NCBI RefSeq assembly: GCF_026239735.1
Contig: NZ_JAPIVT010000005.1
Location: 1 to 64,000, forward strand
Source of the DNA: Pedobacter sp. MC2016-05
Lineage (GTDB): Bacteria; Bacteroidota; Bacteroidia; Sphingobacteriales; Sphingobacteriaceae
DNA: 64,000 nucleotides
Direction of reading: 5' to 3'
Shown here: positions 51,670 through 60,440 of the stretch, piece by piece
Layout of the letters: every line of letters begins with the position of its first letter
How positions within the stretch are numbered: the stretch's first letter is position 1
Made by a program: the position numbers and the translations under genes
The notes under the pieces: model-generated
Database searches by the model: none
Seen by the model: only the letters and a program-made list of their open reading frames with translations
What the model was told of the DNA's origin: nothing

Positions 51670-52794
51670 ATGAATATGAATACAAGAAGAGATTTTTTAC
51701 AAAAAATGGGGACGTCTGCACTGATGCTGCAATTGAGTTCATTATCAACATTTGCGAACTATTCCGAAAAGAAAGATCAGCCTTATCAAGGGAAAGTGCT
51801 CAGAGTTGCTATTATGGGTTTAGGCGGGTACGGAACCCGTGTTGCGGAAGCAATGAAAGCCTGTACTAAGGCAAAACTTGTGGGGGTGATTAGTGGTACG
51901 CCATCCAAAATTAACGATTGGCAACTGAAGTACAATATTCCAACGCAGAATTGCTACAACTATGAGAATTTCGACGAGGTAAAAAACAATCCTGATATAG
52001 ATGCGATTTATGTCATAACGCCGAATGCACTTCATCACGATCAAGTTATCCGTGTGGCCAAAGCTGGAAAACACGCCATTTGCGAAAAACCAATGGCCAT
52101 GAATGCCAAACAGGCGCAAGAAATGGTTGCTGCTTGCAAAAAAGCAAATGTGAAATTACTTGTGGGTTATAGAATGCACTTTGAACCGCGGACGCTGGAA
52201 GTGATTCGAATGAGGAAAGCTGGCGAATTTGGAAAAGTTATGTTTTTTCAGGGGCAATGCGGCTTTAAAGCGGGCGACCCAAACCAGTGGCGATTAAATA
52301 AAGCACTGGCTGGTGGCGGAGCAGTGATGGACATTGGAATTTATGCGCTTAATGGCGCAAGATATATGGTAGGGGAAGAGCCTGTTTGGGTAACGGCACA
52401 GGAAACCAAAACCGATCCGGTGAAATTTAAGGAAGGCGTAGATGAAACCATACAATTCCAATTAGGTTTCCCTAGCGGCGCTATAGCTTCATGCTTGTCT
52501 AGTTATAATATCAACCACCTGGATAGATTTTTTTTGAGTGGCGATAAAGGCTTTGCAGAGATGCAGCCATCAACAGGTTACGGTCCGATAAAAGGGCGAA
52601 CACATCAAGGTGAACTCAACCAACCCATTACGACCCATCAAACAGAACAAATGGATCAAATGGCAGCCATTATTTTCGAAAATAAACAGCCTGTTGTCTC
52701 TGTCGATGGTGAGGAGGGTTTGAAAGATCTTAAAATTATTGAGGCGATTTATCAAGCTGCGAAGACCGGAGAAAAAGTCAAACTCCCTGGCTAA
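51670..52794 (+). CDS. Gfo/Idh/MocA-family oxidoreductase, exported
   Basis: The 374-residue NAD(P)-dependent sugar oxidoreductase begins NTRRDFLQKMGTSALMLQLS, a Tat-like signal, suggesting periplasmic location with prebound cofactor as in glucose-fructose oxidoreductase. The Rossmann motif VAIMGLGGYGTRVAEAM is followed by AGKHAICEKPMAMN, with the catalytic Lys, and the C-terminal sheet domain GGGAVMDIGIYALNGARY. It stands at the left edge of a group of oxidoreductases. Its substrate is unknown. Confidence 0.88.
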   Translation: MNMNTRRDFLQKMGTSALMLQLSSLSTFANYSEKKDQPYQGKVLRVAIMGLGGYGTRVAEAMKACTKAKLVGVISGTPSKINDWQLKYNIPTQNCYNYENFDEVKNNPDIDAIYVITPNALHHDQVIRVAKAGKHAICEKPMAMNAKQAQEMVAACKKANVKLLVGYRMHFEPRTLEVIRMRKAGEFGKVMFFQGQCGFKAGDPNQWRLNKALAGGGAVMDIGIYALNGARYMVGEEPVWVTAQETKTDPVKFKEGVDETIQFQLGFPSGAIASCLSSYNINHLDRFFLSGDKGFAEMQPSTGYGPIKGRTHQGELNQPITTHQTEQMDQMAAIIFENKQPVVSVDGEEGLKDLKIIEAIYQAAKTGEKVKLPG

Positions 52795-53212
52795 TGTTTT
52801 GGTAATAAAATCCAAGCTTCTTATTTAAAGTTGATAACATTTATTGCTTTACAGCATAGTACTTAGCTTATCATACGTTTCGAATTCTTTAATTTTTCAA
52901 TTAGGGATTTTTCTTCTATTCATCATTATAATTTTTCTGCCTGGTTGGTACTTCTTGCGCTATTCCATTAGTGCAGCGTATCGATATTTCTTCCACAATC
53001 TGCTTCGGCACAATGAATGAGCTAAAATCAAGTATTTATGACCCTTGATAACGGGTATTTACCGTTCAACAAAAAAATAATCTGGCTGGTTATAAAATTA
53101 TAATCATCGTTCCATCTATATGGAAGATCAGAATTAAACAAATCGGTTTGAATTTGCTCGACGTGTCAATATGGATGTAAGCGGTAACAGGTTTAACTTG
53201 AAATAATATACT
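52795..53212. other. Intergenic gap of 418 bases
   Basis: No coding frame is recognised. A 6-4-6 inverted repeat, TTCCAT-CTAT-ATGGAA, lies at 53110-53125 and could be an operator for the following oxidoreductase genes. A small stem AACGG/CCGTT lies near 53053. Nothing else stands out. Confidence 0.45.
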
Positions 53213-53968
53213 ATGGAAGATTTCAATTCTCATTTTAGCAGTGCCTTTTTAGGCAAGAAAATATTGATAACTGGCGGCAGCACCGGAATCGGAAGAGCGT
53301 CTGCAATTTTGTTGAGTTCTTTGGGAGCGAAATGTTTAATCTGCGGCAGGAATGATGAACCTTTGCGGGAAACACTAGCAGCCATCAAAAGTAAAAAGTT
53401 ACCCGATGCAATTGCGGTCGAAGCAGATTTGTCATCAGGAGAAGGCATACGGAAAGTTTTAGATGCTGTGGATTCTGAACTTGGCGGACTGGATATTCTT
53501 ATCAACAATGCTGCACTCGGTTATGGAAGTATCACGGATGGTGGTTACGAGGATTGGCAATATATTTTAAATACGAATTTGCTAGCCTACATGGCCTGTA
53601 GCCAGGAGGCAATAAACCGTTTTAAATCCGCCGGAGCAGGACAAATTATCAATATTGGATCCATGAGTGCCGATGTGCGGGAAGAGAAAAGCAGTGTTTA
53701 TGTCGCAACAAAAGCTGGGATTCAAGGCTTTTCTGAGGCATTAAGAAAAGAAATTAATCCATTGGGGATTAGACTTTTACTTATCGAACCAGGAGCTGTT
53801 GATACTGATATGCAGCCGGCTAGCAAAGAAGAGAAATTGGAACAGATAGAAAAACATGAAATGCTTCCTGCAGATGACATTGCTTGGGCTATCGCATTTT
53901 GTATTGCCCAACCACCTGCTTCGGATGTTGTGAACCTAAAAATCCGCCCACATTTGCAGCTTATTTAA
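53213..53968 (+). CDS. Short-chain dehydrogenase/reductase
   Basis: This 251-residue classical SDR has the NAD(P) motif ITGGSTGIGRASAIL, the structural NNAALGYG, and the Ser-Tyr-Lys triad (IGSM, then SVYVATKAGIQ). It ends with the substrate region IRLLLIEPGAVDTDMQP. It acts in the cytoplasm on an unknown alcohol or sugar. The zinc dehydrogenase gene follows after 30 bases on the same strand, so the two are probably co-transcribed. Confidence 0.9.
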   Translation: MEDFNSHFSSAFLGKKILITGGSTGIGRASAILLSSLGAKCLICGRNDEPLRETLAAIKSKKLPDAIAVEADLSSGEGIRKVLDAVDSELGGLDILINNAALGYGSITDGGYEDWQYILNTNLLAYMACSQEAINRFKSAGAGQIINIGSMSADVREEKSSVYVATKAGIQGFSEALRKEINPLGIRLLLIEPGAVDTDMQPASKEEKLEQIEKHEMLPADDIAWAIAFCIAQPPASDVVNLKIRPHLQLI

Positions 53969-53998
53969 TGTTTTTTATATAACGTTTAATGATATCGA

Positions 53999-55066
53999 AT
54001 GAGCATTAAAATGAAAGCAGCCTTAAAAGAGGCGGACGGAACGTTCAAGATTGAACAAGTAGACAGGGTTAAAATTCCAGCCGACGACTGGGTTTTGGCC
54101 CGCATTAAAGTTTCGGGTATCTGTGGAACAGATTTACGGCACTGGAAAAAACATGAGCCAGATCTCGAATGTAAAATTATGGGACATGAAATGTCTGCAG
54201 TTGTTGTGGAAACCGGACCGGCAGTTCGAAATGTGAAGCCGGGCGATAGGGTGGTGGTAGAAACCTTGCTAGGTGATGGCACCTGCGACTGGTGCCGGGT
54301 TCAGCAATATAACCTTTGTCCAAATTTGTATAAGGTAAGGATGGATACCATATCCAGATCTTTTGCTGAATACGTTGTTGGCCCCTCTACCAAATTCCAT
54401 ATTCTTCCCGATAACGTGAGCGATGAAGAAGCTGCTTTGTTGGATACATTTTCCGTTAGCCTGCACGCACAAAAGCTTAGCGGACTGAGAATAAATAATA
54501 AAGTTGCGATAATAGGTGCGGGGCCAATAGGGTTGGCCCAACTTCAACTGGCCAAATTATCGGGTGCTGAAGTAATTGTATTCGATATTGTTCAAAGCTC
54601 TTTGACTCTGGCTAAATCTTTAGGAGCAGATAGGGTAGTGAATCTCGAAACGGAAGACCCGCAAGTTTGCATGAAACTTTTCAACAATGGAAGAGGAGCA
54701 GATTTGACTTTTGAGTGCGCCGGAGGCGAATCGATGACCACCACGCTTCCTTTAGCGGTATCAATCACTCGAATTGGCGGGAAAGTAATTATTGTGGGGG
54801 GCTTTGAAAATGGAAATACTGCCATGGAATTGAATTGGCAGGATTTACAAAAATCGGAGATCAGTTTGATCCCAAGCGCCAGTTATGGCTTTTGGGATAT
54901 TTATCCAGAAATGTCGATTTGTGTGGAACTGCTTGCCAAAGGAAAAATCAATGCAAAGAAAATGATCACTCATACTTATCCATTAGATCAAATAAACGAG
55001 GCATTTGAAACTGCTCAGAATAAAAAAGAAGCGGGAGCAGTGTTCGTAGCCTTAATGATTTCATAG
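53999..55066 (+). CDS. Zinc-dependent medium-chain alcohol/polyol dehydrogenase
   Basis: The 355-residue MDR enzyme has the catalytic zinc site (SGICGTDLRHW, then MGHEMSAVV) and the Rossmann motif VAIIGAGPIGLAQLQLAKLSG. The structural zinc lobe reads GDGTCDWCRVQQYNLC, in which the first of the four usual cysteines is replaced by Asp. It resembles threonine or sorbitol dehydrogenases. It is likely an operon partner of the SDR and ends just before a long convergent terminator. Confidence 0.9.
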   Translation: MSIKMKAALKEADGTFKIEQVDRVKIPADDWVLARIKVSGICGTDLRHWKKHEPDLECKIMGHEMSAVVVETGPAVRNVKPGDRVVVETLLGDGTCDWCRVQQYNLCPNLYKVRMDTISRSFAEYVVGPSTKFHILPDNVSDEEAALLDTFSVSLHAQKLSGLRINNKVAIIGAGPIGLAQLQLAKLSGAEVIVFDIVQSSLTLAKSLGADRVVNLETEDPQVCMKLFNNGRGADLTFECAGGESMTTTLPLAVSITRIGGKVIIVGGFENGNTAMELNWQDLQKSEISLIPSASYGFWDIYPEMSICVELLAKGKINAKKMITHTYPLDQINEAFETAQNKKEAGAVFVALMIS

Positions 55067-55094
55067 TTTAACTAAAATCTTAATTTAATACGTT

Positions 55095-55134
55095 AAAAAT
55101 ATCCTGGTGAAGGCATTTTCACCAGGATATTTTT
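55095..55134. terminator. Bidirectional terminator overlapping a stop codon
   Basis: A perfect 17-bp stem (55095-55111 with 55118-55134) closes a six-base loop GGCATT. The right arm contains the stop codon and last codons of the minus-strand gene ending at 55119. Confidence 0.9.
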
Positions 55135-56747
55135 ATTTTCTCATTGCCGGAAACGCTGAATTCGATAGCTTGTTTATCTACTTTCATCGGTTCAACTGCG
55201 TTGGAATCATTCCCGATATAGACAGTAAAGTTGTACGTATCTTTTGGTTCCTGAGGTAGAAGAACTATCCGGCAAGATAATCGCTGGTCGCCTTGGGTAG
55301 CAAAACTAACGGACTTCCCACGTTTTCGAAAACCGCTTATCGAATAATCGCAGAATATCATAAAGGATTCATCTTTTACTTTGTGGTATTGTTTTTCTAT
55401 AACGCCAAAAGCAACACCAGCACCATACACCTCCTGACCAACTTCGCCAGATTGTTCCCAGCCATCATGAAGATCTTCAAGCGCAATCCATAAAGAGGGG
55501 TCGATTTCGCCGGTTTTGGATTTTTCGACTATCGCATCGGTTTTAAGCATTGTAGGATAATAATATACCACGCGGCCAATGATGTGTTTCACAAACTCCG
55601 CAATTAGAAGCCTGATGGAAGGAAGCACTTCCAGATCCTGAATTTGAACAAGATAATCGCACAAAGCAGAATAAACCTCCTGCTCTTCATAGGCTGCTGT
55701 ATATGGTGCATCTTTTAATGGAAATATGCCAAAAAAGGTAGGGAAGTTTTTGGCGTGCCCGTAATTGCATTCCCATAGTTGCATATTATCAAACAATGCT
55801 GCAATGCAAACGTAACTCAGTTCGAGATATGTTTTGTCACCCGTTTCCTTGTAAAGCCTAATCATTGCTCCTGCAGAAAATGCAGTATTGTTCGCCTGGT
55901 AAAATACTTCGAAGCTAAGGTTTTTAAGCTTTTCAGCTGCCTGCCTTGCTTCTTCAAAATATTTTTTGTCACCCGTCATTTTCCATAACCTGAGCATCAA
56001 ATCTGCATAGGTTCCTGGTAAGTCTTTTTCGCCGCCTTCACCTTCAGCAGTTTCGGCTTTAATAACTTCTAATGTATCCATCTGATAAAAAACAGGCCAC
56101 TCATACTTAAAATGTTGTGCCACCTTAATTGCGTAATCAATGGAATCCATGAGAAGGGTTTTTGCAGTCTTATTATTACGATCGCTCAACCTCGCCAAAT
56201 TCATTAGTGGATGATGTAAGTACCAGGAATCCATTACACGAGGCTTCTTTTGTTCCTCTGAGTGGTCGAGGTTGCTCTCCAGAGCCGGCAACCAACGCAC
56301 GATAGTTTTCATTTTTGGTTCATAAAAAGCTGGCAAACCTGCTATCAGTTCATCAACTAATTTATGGTCGACCTCACCTTTCCATTCCAGATATTCGAGC
56401 ATTGGCACTAACACGGCTAACTGAACCATTACCTCTGGTGGCGATTTGTAGTCAGCTACGTAGGCGTTCAGATAGGAGTGGCCGCCCGCAAATGTCCAGC
56501 AACCCTTATGATAAACCAGATCCTGGAGGCCCTTGTCGGCGGTATCCAGCCATTTATAATAAGTGGTTTCAGGCCGGGGAAGCTGCAGATAAACATCAGC
56601 AAGCTTATCAAGGTATTGAACAGCTATGTCAGCAGGTGTTGTGGGAACTTCCTTTGAAAATACAACGAAGCTATCGTTCAGGATATAGGATTTGTTCTTT
56701 TTCAGACTGGCATTTGAAGCGGGTAAGGGAATCCGATTTCCGGCCAT
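55119..56747 (-). CDS. C-terminal part of a frameshifted large protein (helical-toroid-like)
   Basis: The 542-codon frame is rich in paired helices (for example TYADLMLRLWKMTGDKKYFEEARQ, then GAMIRLYKETGDKTYLELS). The pattern fits an (alpha/alpha)6 toroid as in glycoside hydrolases or epimerases, but I do not recognise the family. Its apparent start overlaps the end of the upstream frame (56702-57298) by 46 bases. The joined reading GFP-LPASNASLKK makes a natural continuation, so this is probably the main part of one protein of about 725 residues. No signal peptide is present. Confidence 0.6.
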   Translation of the reverse strand: MAGNRIPLPASNASLKKNKSYILNDSFVVFSKEVPTTPADIAVQYLDKLADVYLQLPRPETTYYKWLDTADKGLQDLVYHKGCWTFAGGHSYLNAYVADYKSPPEVMVQLAVLVPMLEYLEWKGEVDHKLVDELIAGLPAFYEPKMKTIVRWLPALESNLDHSEEQKKPRVMDSWYLHHPLMNLARLSDRNNKTAKTLLMDSIDYAIKVAQHFKYEWPVFYQMDTLEVIKAETAEGEGGEKDLPGTYADLMLRLWKMTGDKKYFEEARQAAEKLKNLSFEVFYQANNTAFSAGAMIRLYKETGDKTYLELSYVCIAALFDNMQLWECNYGHAKNFPTFFGIFPLKDAPYTAAYEEQEVYSALCDYLVQIQDLEVLPSIRLLIAEFVKHIIGRVVYYYPTMLKTDAIVEKSKTGEIDPSLWIALEDLHDGWEQSGEVGQEVYGAGVAFGVIEKQYHKVKDESFMIFCDYSISGFRKRGKSVSFATQGDQRLSCRIVLLPQEPKDTYNFTVYIGNDSNAVEPMKVDKQAIEFSVSGNEKIKISW

Positions 56748-57298
56748 TCACCACCAACTGTTTCACCTGCGCTAGATTGTGTACCCTCGCAATAATCATT
56801 TAAAGCCGTTAGGTTTTGAAAGTAAAATACTGAACCAGACTCCCCAGCGTTGAAGTACATGATGCCTGAACGTGTACCTCGTTGCTGAGTATGTATTGTA
56901 CCTTTCTGCTTGATTTTCCTCTTTCTATCAAAACTTAGGATATCTTTTGGCCAATAAGGAATTAAAAGCGGGATCTTAGGCGTAGCATTTAAAGAATATC
57001 TCAGCTGGCCATTTTCAGGATTCCAGGAGATGTCTACCTGATAACCTAGTGAGTCAGTCTCCAATTTAACGCTGGCTTTATTTGCTTTGAGATCCATGTT
57101 TTCCAAGGTTAAAACACCTGATGGAGAAAATGCCGTTCTAAATCCTATGCTCGAGTCATCTTGCCATCGTTTCACCAGCCATAAAGTATCACTGGTTAAA
57201 TAAAGAGACAAATCCATTTCTTCAGAAAGCGCTGCAATTGGTTTTAAATTTTTCAGTTCTGATTGAGCATTAGCCGCCCATGCTGATATTGGTTCCAT
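56702..57298 (-). CDS. N-terminal part of the frameshifted large protein
   Basis: The 198-codon frame is beta-rich (SLYLTSDTLWLVKRWQDD, GVLTLENMDLKANKASVKLE) and ends GGEWPEIGFPYPLQMPV. The last residues arise from a shifted frame: at the run GGG (56727-56729, CCC on the coding strand) the downstream frame continues as PLPASNASLKK. Such a beta domain before a helical toroid is a common glycosidase layout. A single missing C, a sequence error, or rarely a -1 shift would join the parts. Confidence 0.6.
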   Translation of the reverse strand: MEPISAWAANAQSELKNLKPIAALSEEMDLSLYLTSDTLWLVKRWQDDSSIGFRTAFSPSGVLTLENMDLKANKASVKLETDSLGYQVDISWNPENGQLRYSLNATPKIPLLIPYWPKDILSFDRKRKIKQKGTIHTQQRGTRSGIMYFNAGESGSVFYFQNLTALNDYCEGTQSSAGETVGGEWPEIGFPYPLQMPV

Positions 57299-57560
57299 AT
57301 ATAAATTCTTACCTATTTAAAACGATTGAGCCGATAACCATGTTTAGCGTATAAATACCTGATTTGGATGGTTAATACCTGGTTCGAAGGTCTCAATACC
57401 ACAATACATCAATCAAAGCTACATAGTCAAAAAGGCTTAAATACCTGGTGATTCATTGACGAGAAAACAAGAGTTTCAATAGAAAGCCTGCAACCCATTT
57501 AATGTTTTATAGAAGGCGTGTTTTTGGTGTCAGCGCAATGAAAAAATTCTAAATTTGGAA
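57299..57560. other. Divergent intergenic region with AATACCTG repeats
   Basis: Three direct AATACCTG copies begin at 57354, 57374 and 57440. The first two are exactly 20 bases apart. They lie between the divergent frameshifted gene and the DUF92 gene and may be regulator-binding sites. Confidence 0.4.
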
Positions 57561-58304
57561 ATGACTAATAGTACAATCAGTTTGTTAAATCTGGAGTATA
57601 GTAATATACTTTTGCCTATCATCATTATTGCAGGCATGATTTACAGTATTGTGGCTAAAAAACTCACTGTTCCAGCATCCTTTACCGGAGGCTTAATGGC
57701 CTGTATAATATCTATGGCTTCGGGATTTGTTGGTGTGATGATGATGACTGCCTTTTTTATTATTGGCTCAGTTGCTACTTCGTGGAAAAGAGATCAAAAG
57801 CGGAATTTTTCGGATCTGGATGAAAACAAAAATGGGAGAACAGCCGCTCAGGTTTTTGCTAATGCTGGTGTTTCTACTATCGCTGGTGTTATAGTCATTG
57901 TTTATCCTCAATCTGCTGCCCTTATGTTGCCTGCAATGGCCGCGGCTTTTGCATCTGCTACTGCAGATACGCTTTCCTCAGAACTTGGAGTAATCTACGG
58001 CAAGCGATTTTATAATGTAATCACGCTGAAATCGGATCAACGTGGGAGAGATGGTGTGATCAGTTTAGAAGGTACTTTGATTGGTGTAATGGGAAGTCTG
58101 GTGATTGCGTTGGTATATGCAATTGGTTTTGGATTTGATATTAACTTCTTGTGGATTACTTCGGCGGGTACAGCAGGGAATTTATCAGATTCAATACTCG
58201 GAGCATTGTTGGAACGCAAAGGGTTAATAGGAAATAATGTAGTCAATTTTTGTAGTACGCTAGCTGCAGCAATGATCGCTTTAATGTTGCTCGCTTTTCC
58301 GTGA
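57561..58304 (+). CDS. DUF92 (TMEM19-like) membrane protein
   Basis: The protein of about 247 residues has six or seven membrane helices and the DUF92 hallmarks: GRTAAQVFANAGVSTIAGV, then AFASATADTLSSELGVIYGKRFYNVITL and GTAGNLSDSILGALLERKG. In some phyla the family is linked to phytyl-phosphate or prenyl-phosphate kinase activity (VTE6), but the bacterial role is unclear. The ATG at 57561 is preferred to a TTG two codons before. Confidence 0.87.
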   Translation: MTNSTISLLNLEYSNILLPIIIIAGMIYSIVAKKLTVPASFTGGLMACIISMASGFVGVMMMTAFFIIGSVATSWKRDQKRNFSDLDENKNGRTAAQVFANAGVSTIAGVIVIVYPQSAALMLPAMAAAFASATADTLSSELGVIYGKRFYNVITLKSDQRGRDGVISLEGTLIGVMGSLVIALVYAIGFGFDINFLWITSAGTAGNLSDSILGALLERKGLIGNNVVNFCSTLAAAMIALMLLAFP

Positions 58305-58570
58305 AAATTTAAAGTTCAATCTAAATATCATCCTTCTAAGCTTCGACATACCTCTTTTCTTAAAAGAAGAAGCCAATGAGTTTATAGCAACCGATCAATT
58401 CCTGCCCAATCGATTTGTGAAAAATACTTCCAGAGAGAGAATTTACTTGATTTACATTTTAGCAGAACAGAGCCAATAAAGAGCTTGTTGTTTAAGTATC
58501 TAAGGTTTTGAGGTGAAGGCACCCAAAATCTTTTGGAAAACAAAATCCTGATAAAATGTAACTAGGAAAT

Positions 58571-58825
58571 ATGGAAGGAATCGACATTCTTGGAATAGTG
58601 GCGGGTATATGTACATCGTCGTCTATTCTTCCCCAGATTATTAAAACCTTGAAAAAGAAAAAGGCAGAAGAGGTATCTATATTCATGTTTATTGTTTTGA
58701 TGACCGGAAATGCGCTTTGGATTTATTACGGATTCGTGAAGTCAGATATCGCGATCATTTCCACGAACTTCTTTGCGCTGGCATTGAACATTGTGATGAT
58801 TGTGCTCAAATTTCGTTATCGCTAA
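58571..58825 (+). CDS. SemiSWEET sugar transporter
   Basis: The 84-residue protein has three membrane helices and the PQ-loop of SemiSWEETs (GICTSSSILPQIIKTLKKKKAEEVSIFMF), with the substrate-site Asn in LMTGNALWIYYGF. Two copies dimerise to form a channel-like sugar uniporter in the inner membrane. Its place among sugar or polyol oxidoreductases supports a carbohydrate role for the region. Length is exact for the family. Confidence 0.88.
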   Translation: MEGIDILGIVAGICTSSSILPQIIKTLKKKKAEEVSIFMFIVLMTGNALWIYYGFVKSDIAIISTNFFALALNIVMIVLKFRYR

Positions 58826-58874
58826 GTTGTGCTAGATGAATTCTGAATTATAAACCCTACTAAAATCTCTCAAA

Positions 58875-59833
58875 ATGACAATAGCTTATCATGCTTCACA
58901 CGAACAATTTGCCCCTAGCGTTTTACTCGAACTTAGCAAATTAGCGCAAGCTTGTGGGTTTAATGCTATCTCCTCATCAGATCATTTTCATCCCTGGAGT
59001 GAGCGGCAGGGTGAAAGCGGCTTCTCATTTGCCTGGCTTGGCGCAGCACTTCAATCTACAACTTTACCCTACAGCGTAGTTTGTGCTCCTGGCCAACGTT
59101 ATCATCCAGCCATAGTGGCTCAGGCCATTGCCACGCTCAATGAAATGTTTCCCGGACGGCTATCGGTTGCCCTGGGAAGTGGCGAAGCTTTGAATGAAAG
59201 TATCACTGGTGATAAATGGCCCGAGAAATCTTTAAGGAATGCCAGACTTTTGGAATGCTATCAAGTAATTTCAAAGCTTTTAGATGGGGAAGAGGTTAAC
59301 CATAGAGGTCTGGTTAATGTAGAGAAGGCAAGACTATACACGTTGCCAAAAGAAAAACCACTGTTATTTTGTGCGGCAGTTAGCCTGGAAACTGCAAGGT
59401 GGGCTGGCGAATGGGCAGACGGCTTATTAACGACGCATAAACCGCATCATGAACTCGAAAAAGTAGTGCAGGCGTTTAGAAGCAATGGTGGCGCAGGGAA
59501 ACCCATTCATTTAAAAGTTCAGGTATCTTATTCATGATCGAAGGAGGAAGCAGAAGCTGGCGCTTATGACCAGTGGCGCAGCAATATTTTTCAGGGAAGT
59601 GTATTGGGTGAATTGCCAACAGTGTCACACTTTGATGCTGCGCACAATTAGTAAAGCCTGCTGATATGGAAAAACACGTGAGAATTTCCTCCAGCCTAAA
59701 TCAGCATACAAAGTGGATTGAACAAGACCTAAGTTTAGGAATCGATCGTGTGATCTTACACAATGTAAATCGAAATCAAAAGGAATTTATCAAAGATTTT
59801 GGTGTCGAAGTACTTCCTAATCTTCGTTTTTAA
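58875..59833 (+). pseudogene. LLM-class flavin oxidoreductase, broken by a stop and a frameshift
   Basis: The first 220 codons encode a luciferase-like monooxygenase domain (GFNAISSSDHFHPWSERQGESG, then FPGRLSVALGSGEALNE). A TGA at 59535-59537 interrupts it. The same frame continues SKEEAEAGAYDQWRSNIFQG to FDAAHN. One base out of frame, AQLVKPADMEKHVRISSSLN leads to VILHNVNRNQKEFIKDFG and a stop at 59833. The total of about 318 residues is the normal family length (TIGR03885-like). Two independent lesions point to a real pseudogene. Confidence 0.8.
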
Positions 59834-59893
59834 ATAGAAACATTCTCGCTATTCGTTTATGAAAAGGCATTCGATATGATTTCTTTTTGTTAA

Positions 59894-59919
59894 GTGAGCT
59901 TACTGAGAAGTAAGCTCAC
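59894..59919. terminator. Terminator-like hairpin between convergent genes
   Basis: GTGAGCTTACT and AGTAAGCTCAC are perfect 11-bp arms around GAGA, followed by no clear T-tract on either strand. It separates the LLM pseudogene from the minus-strand gene ending at 59953. Confidence 0.5.
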
Positions 59920-59952
59920 ACATAAATTAATGATGATATCAAAATTAAAGCC

Positions 59953-60435
59953 TTATTTTTTTTTCCTGCAAAGCAGATATAAAGCGATGCCAACTGCTAC
60001 TGTGGTCAACGCTTTTTTGGCGAAAGGGCCAGCATTGTATTTCATTTCCGATTTCATGCCTCTCTCCGCAAAAATATTAGGAATTGTTCCTTTTTTTAAA
60101 TCATCAACAATCCCTTCCCAAGCGTTCACGCGGTCGGCTAGAATAAGCGGAATCCAATGTCGGTAACGGTCTTCACTATGTTTAAATGCATATCTTCTAA
60201 TCATTCCACTTAAACCTGATGGAGGAATCGACTCCCCAAATACCATACTAAACGCTGGCCTTTCGTTCGATTTAAGTAATTCAATGTTCACCGGTTGTGG
60301 CTCTGACCGCTCATAAACACTACGCTTATGGTCGTCTCCCGTATAGTTTTTCATTGGATAAGTGGGTTCGTTTTCAGGGTCTATATCTATTCCCCAACCC
60401 GGAATGCTTTTGTAATCTATCGAATTTGTTTTCAT
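59953..60435 (-). CDS. Hypothetical protein with C-terminal membrane helix
   Basis: The protein of about 160 residues is hydrophilic, with PGWGIDIDPENEPTYPMKNYTGDD near the start, and ends with one membrane helix (ALTTVAVGIALYLLCRKKK). It is probably tail-anchored with the bulk in the cytoplasm. It starts five bases after the zinc dehydrogenase stop on the same strand, so the pair is likely an operon. The open frame reaches 60480, but the ATG at 60435 avoids overlap with the dehydrogenase. Confidence 0.72.
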   Translation of the reverse strand: MKTNSIDYKSIPGWGIDIDPENEPTYPMKNYTGDDHKRSVYERSEPQPVNIELLKSNERPAFSMVFGESIPPSGLSGMIRRYAFKHSEDRYRHWIPLILADRVNAWEGIVDDLKKGTIPNIFAERGMKSEMKYNAGPFAKKALTTVAVGIALYLLCRKKK

Positions 60436-60440
60436 CTTAT

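Noticed and set aside
56702..56747. Programmed -1 frameshifting to join the two frames
   Set aside because: The site is a plain TTCCC run without a heptameric slippery sequence, and I see no downstream pseudoknot; a missing base is simpler.
58875..59833. TGA at 59535 as a recoded (Sec or Trp) codon
   Set aside because: A second lesion, a one-base shift about 110 bases later, breaks the same gene, and no SECIS-like hairpin follows the TGA.
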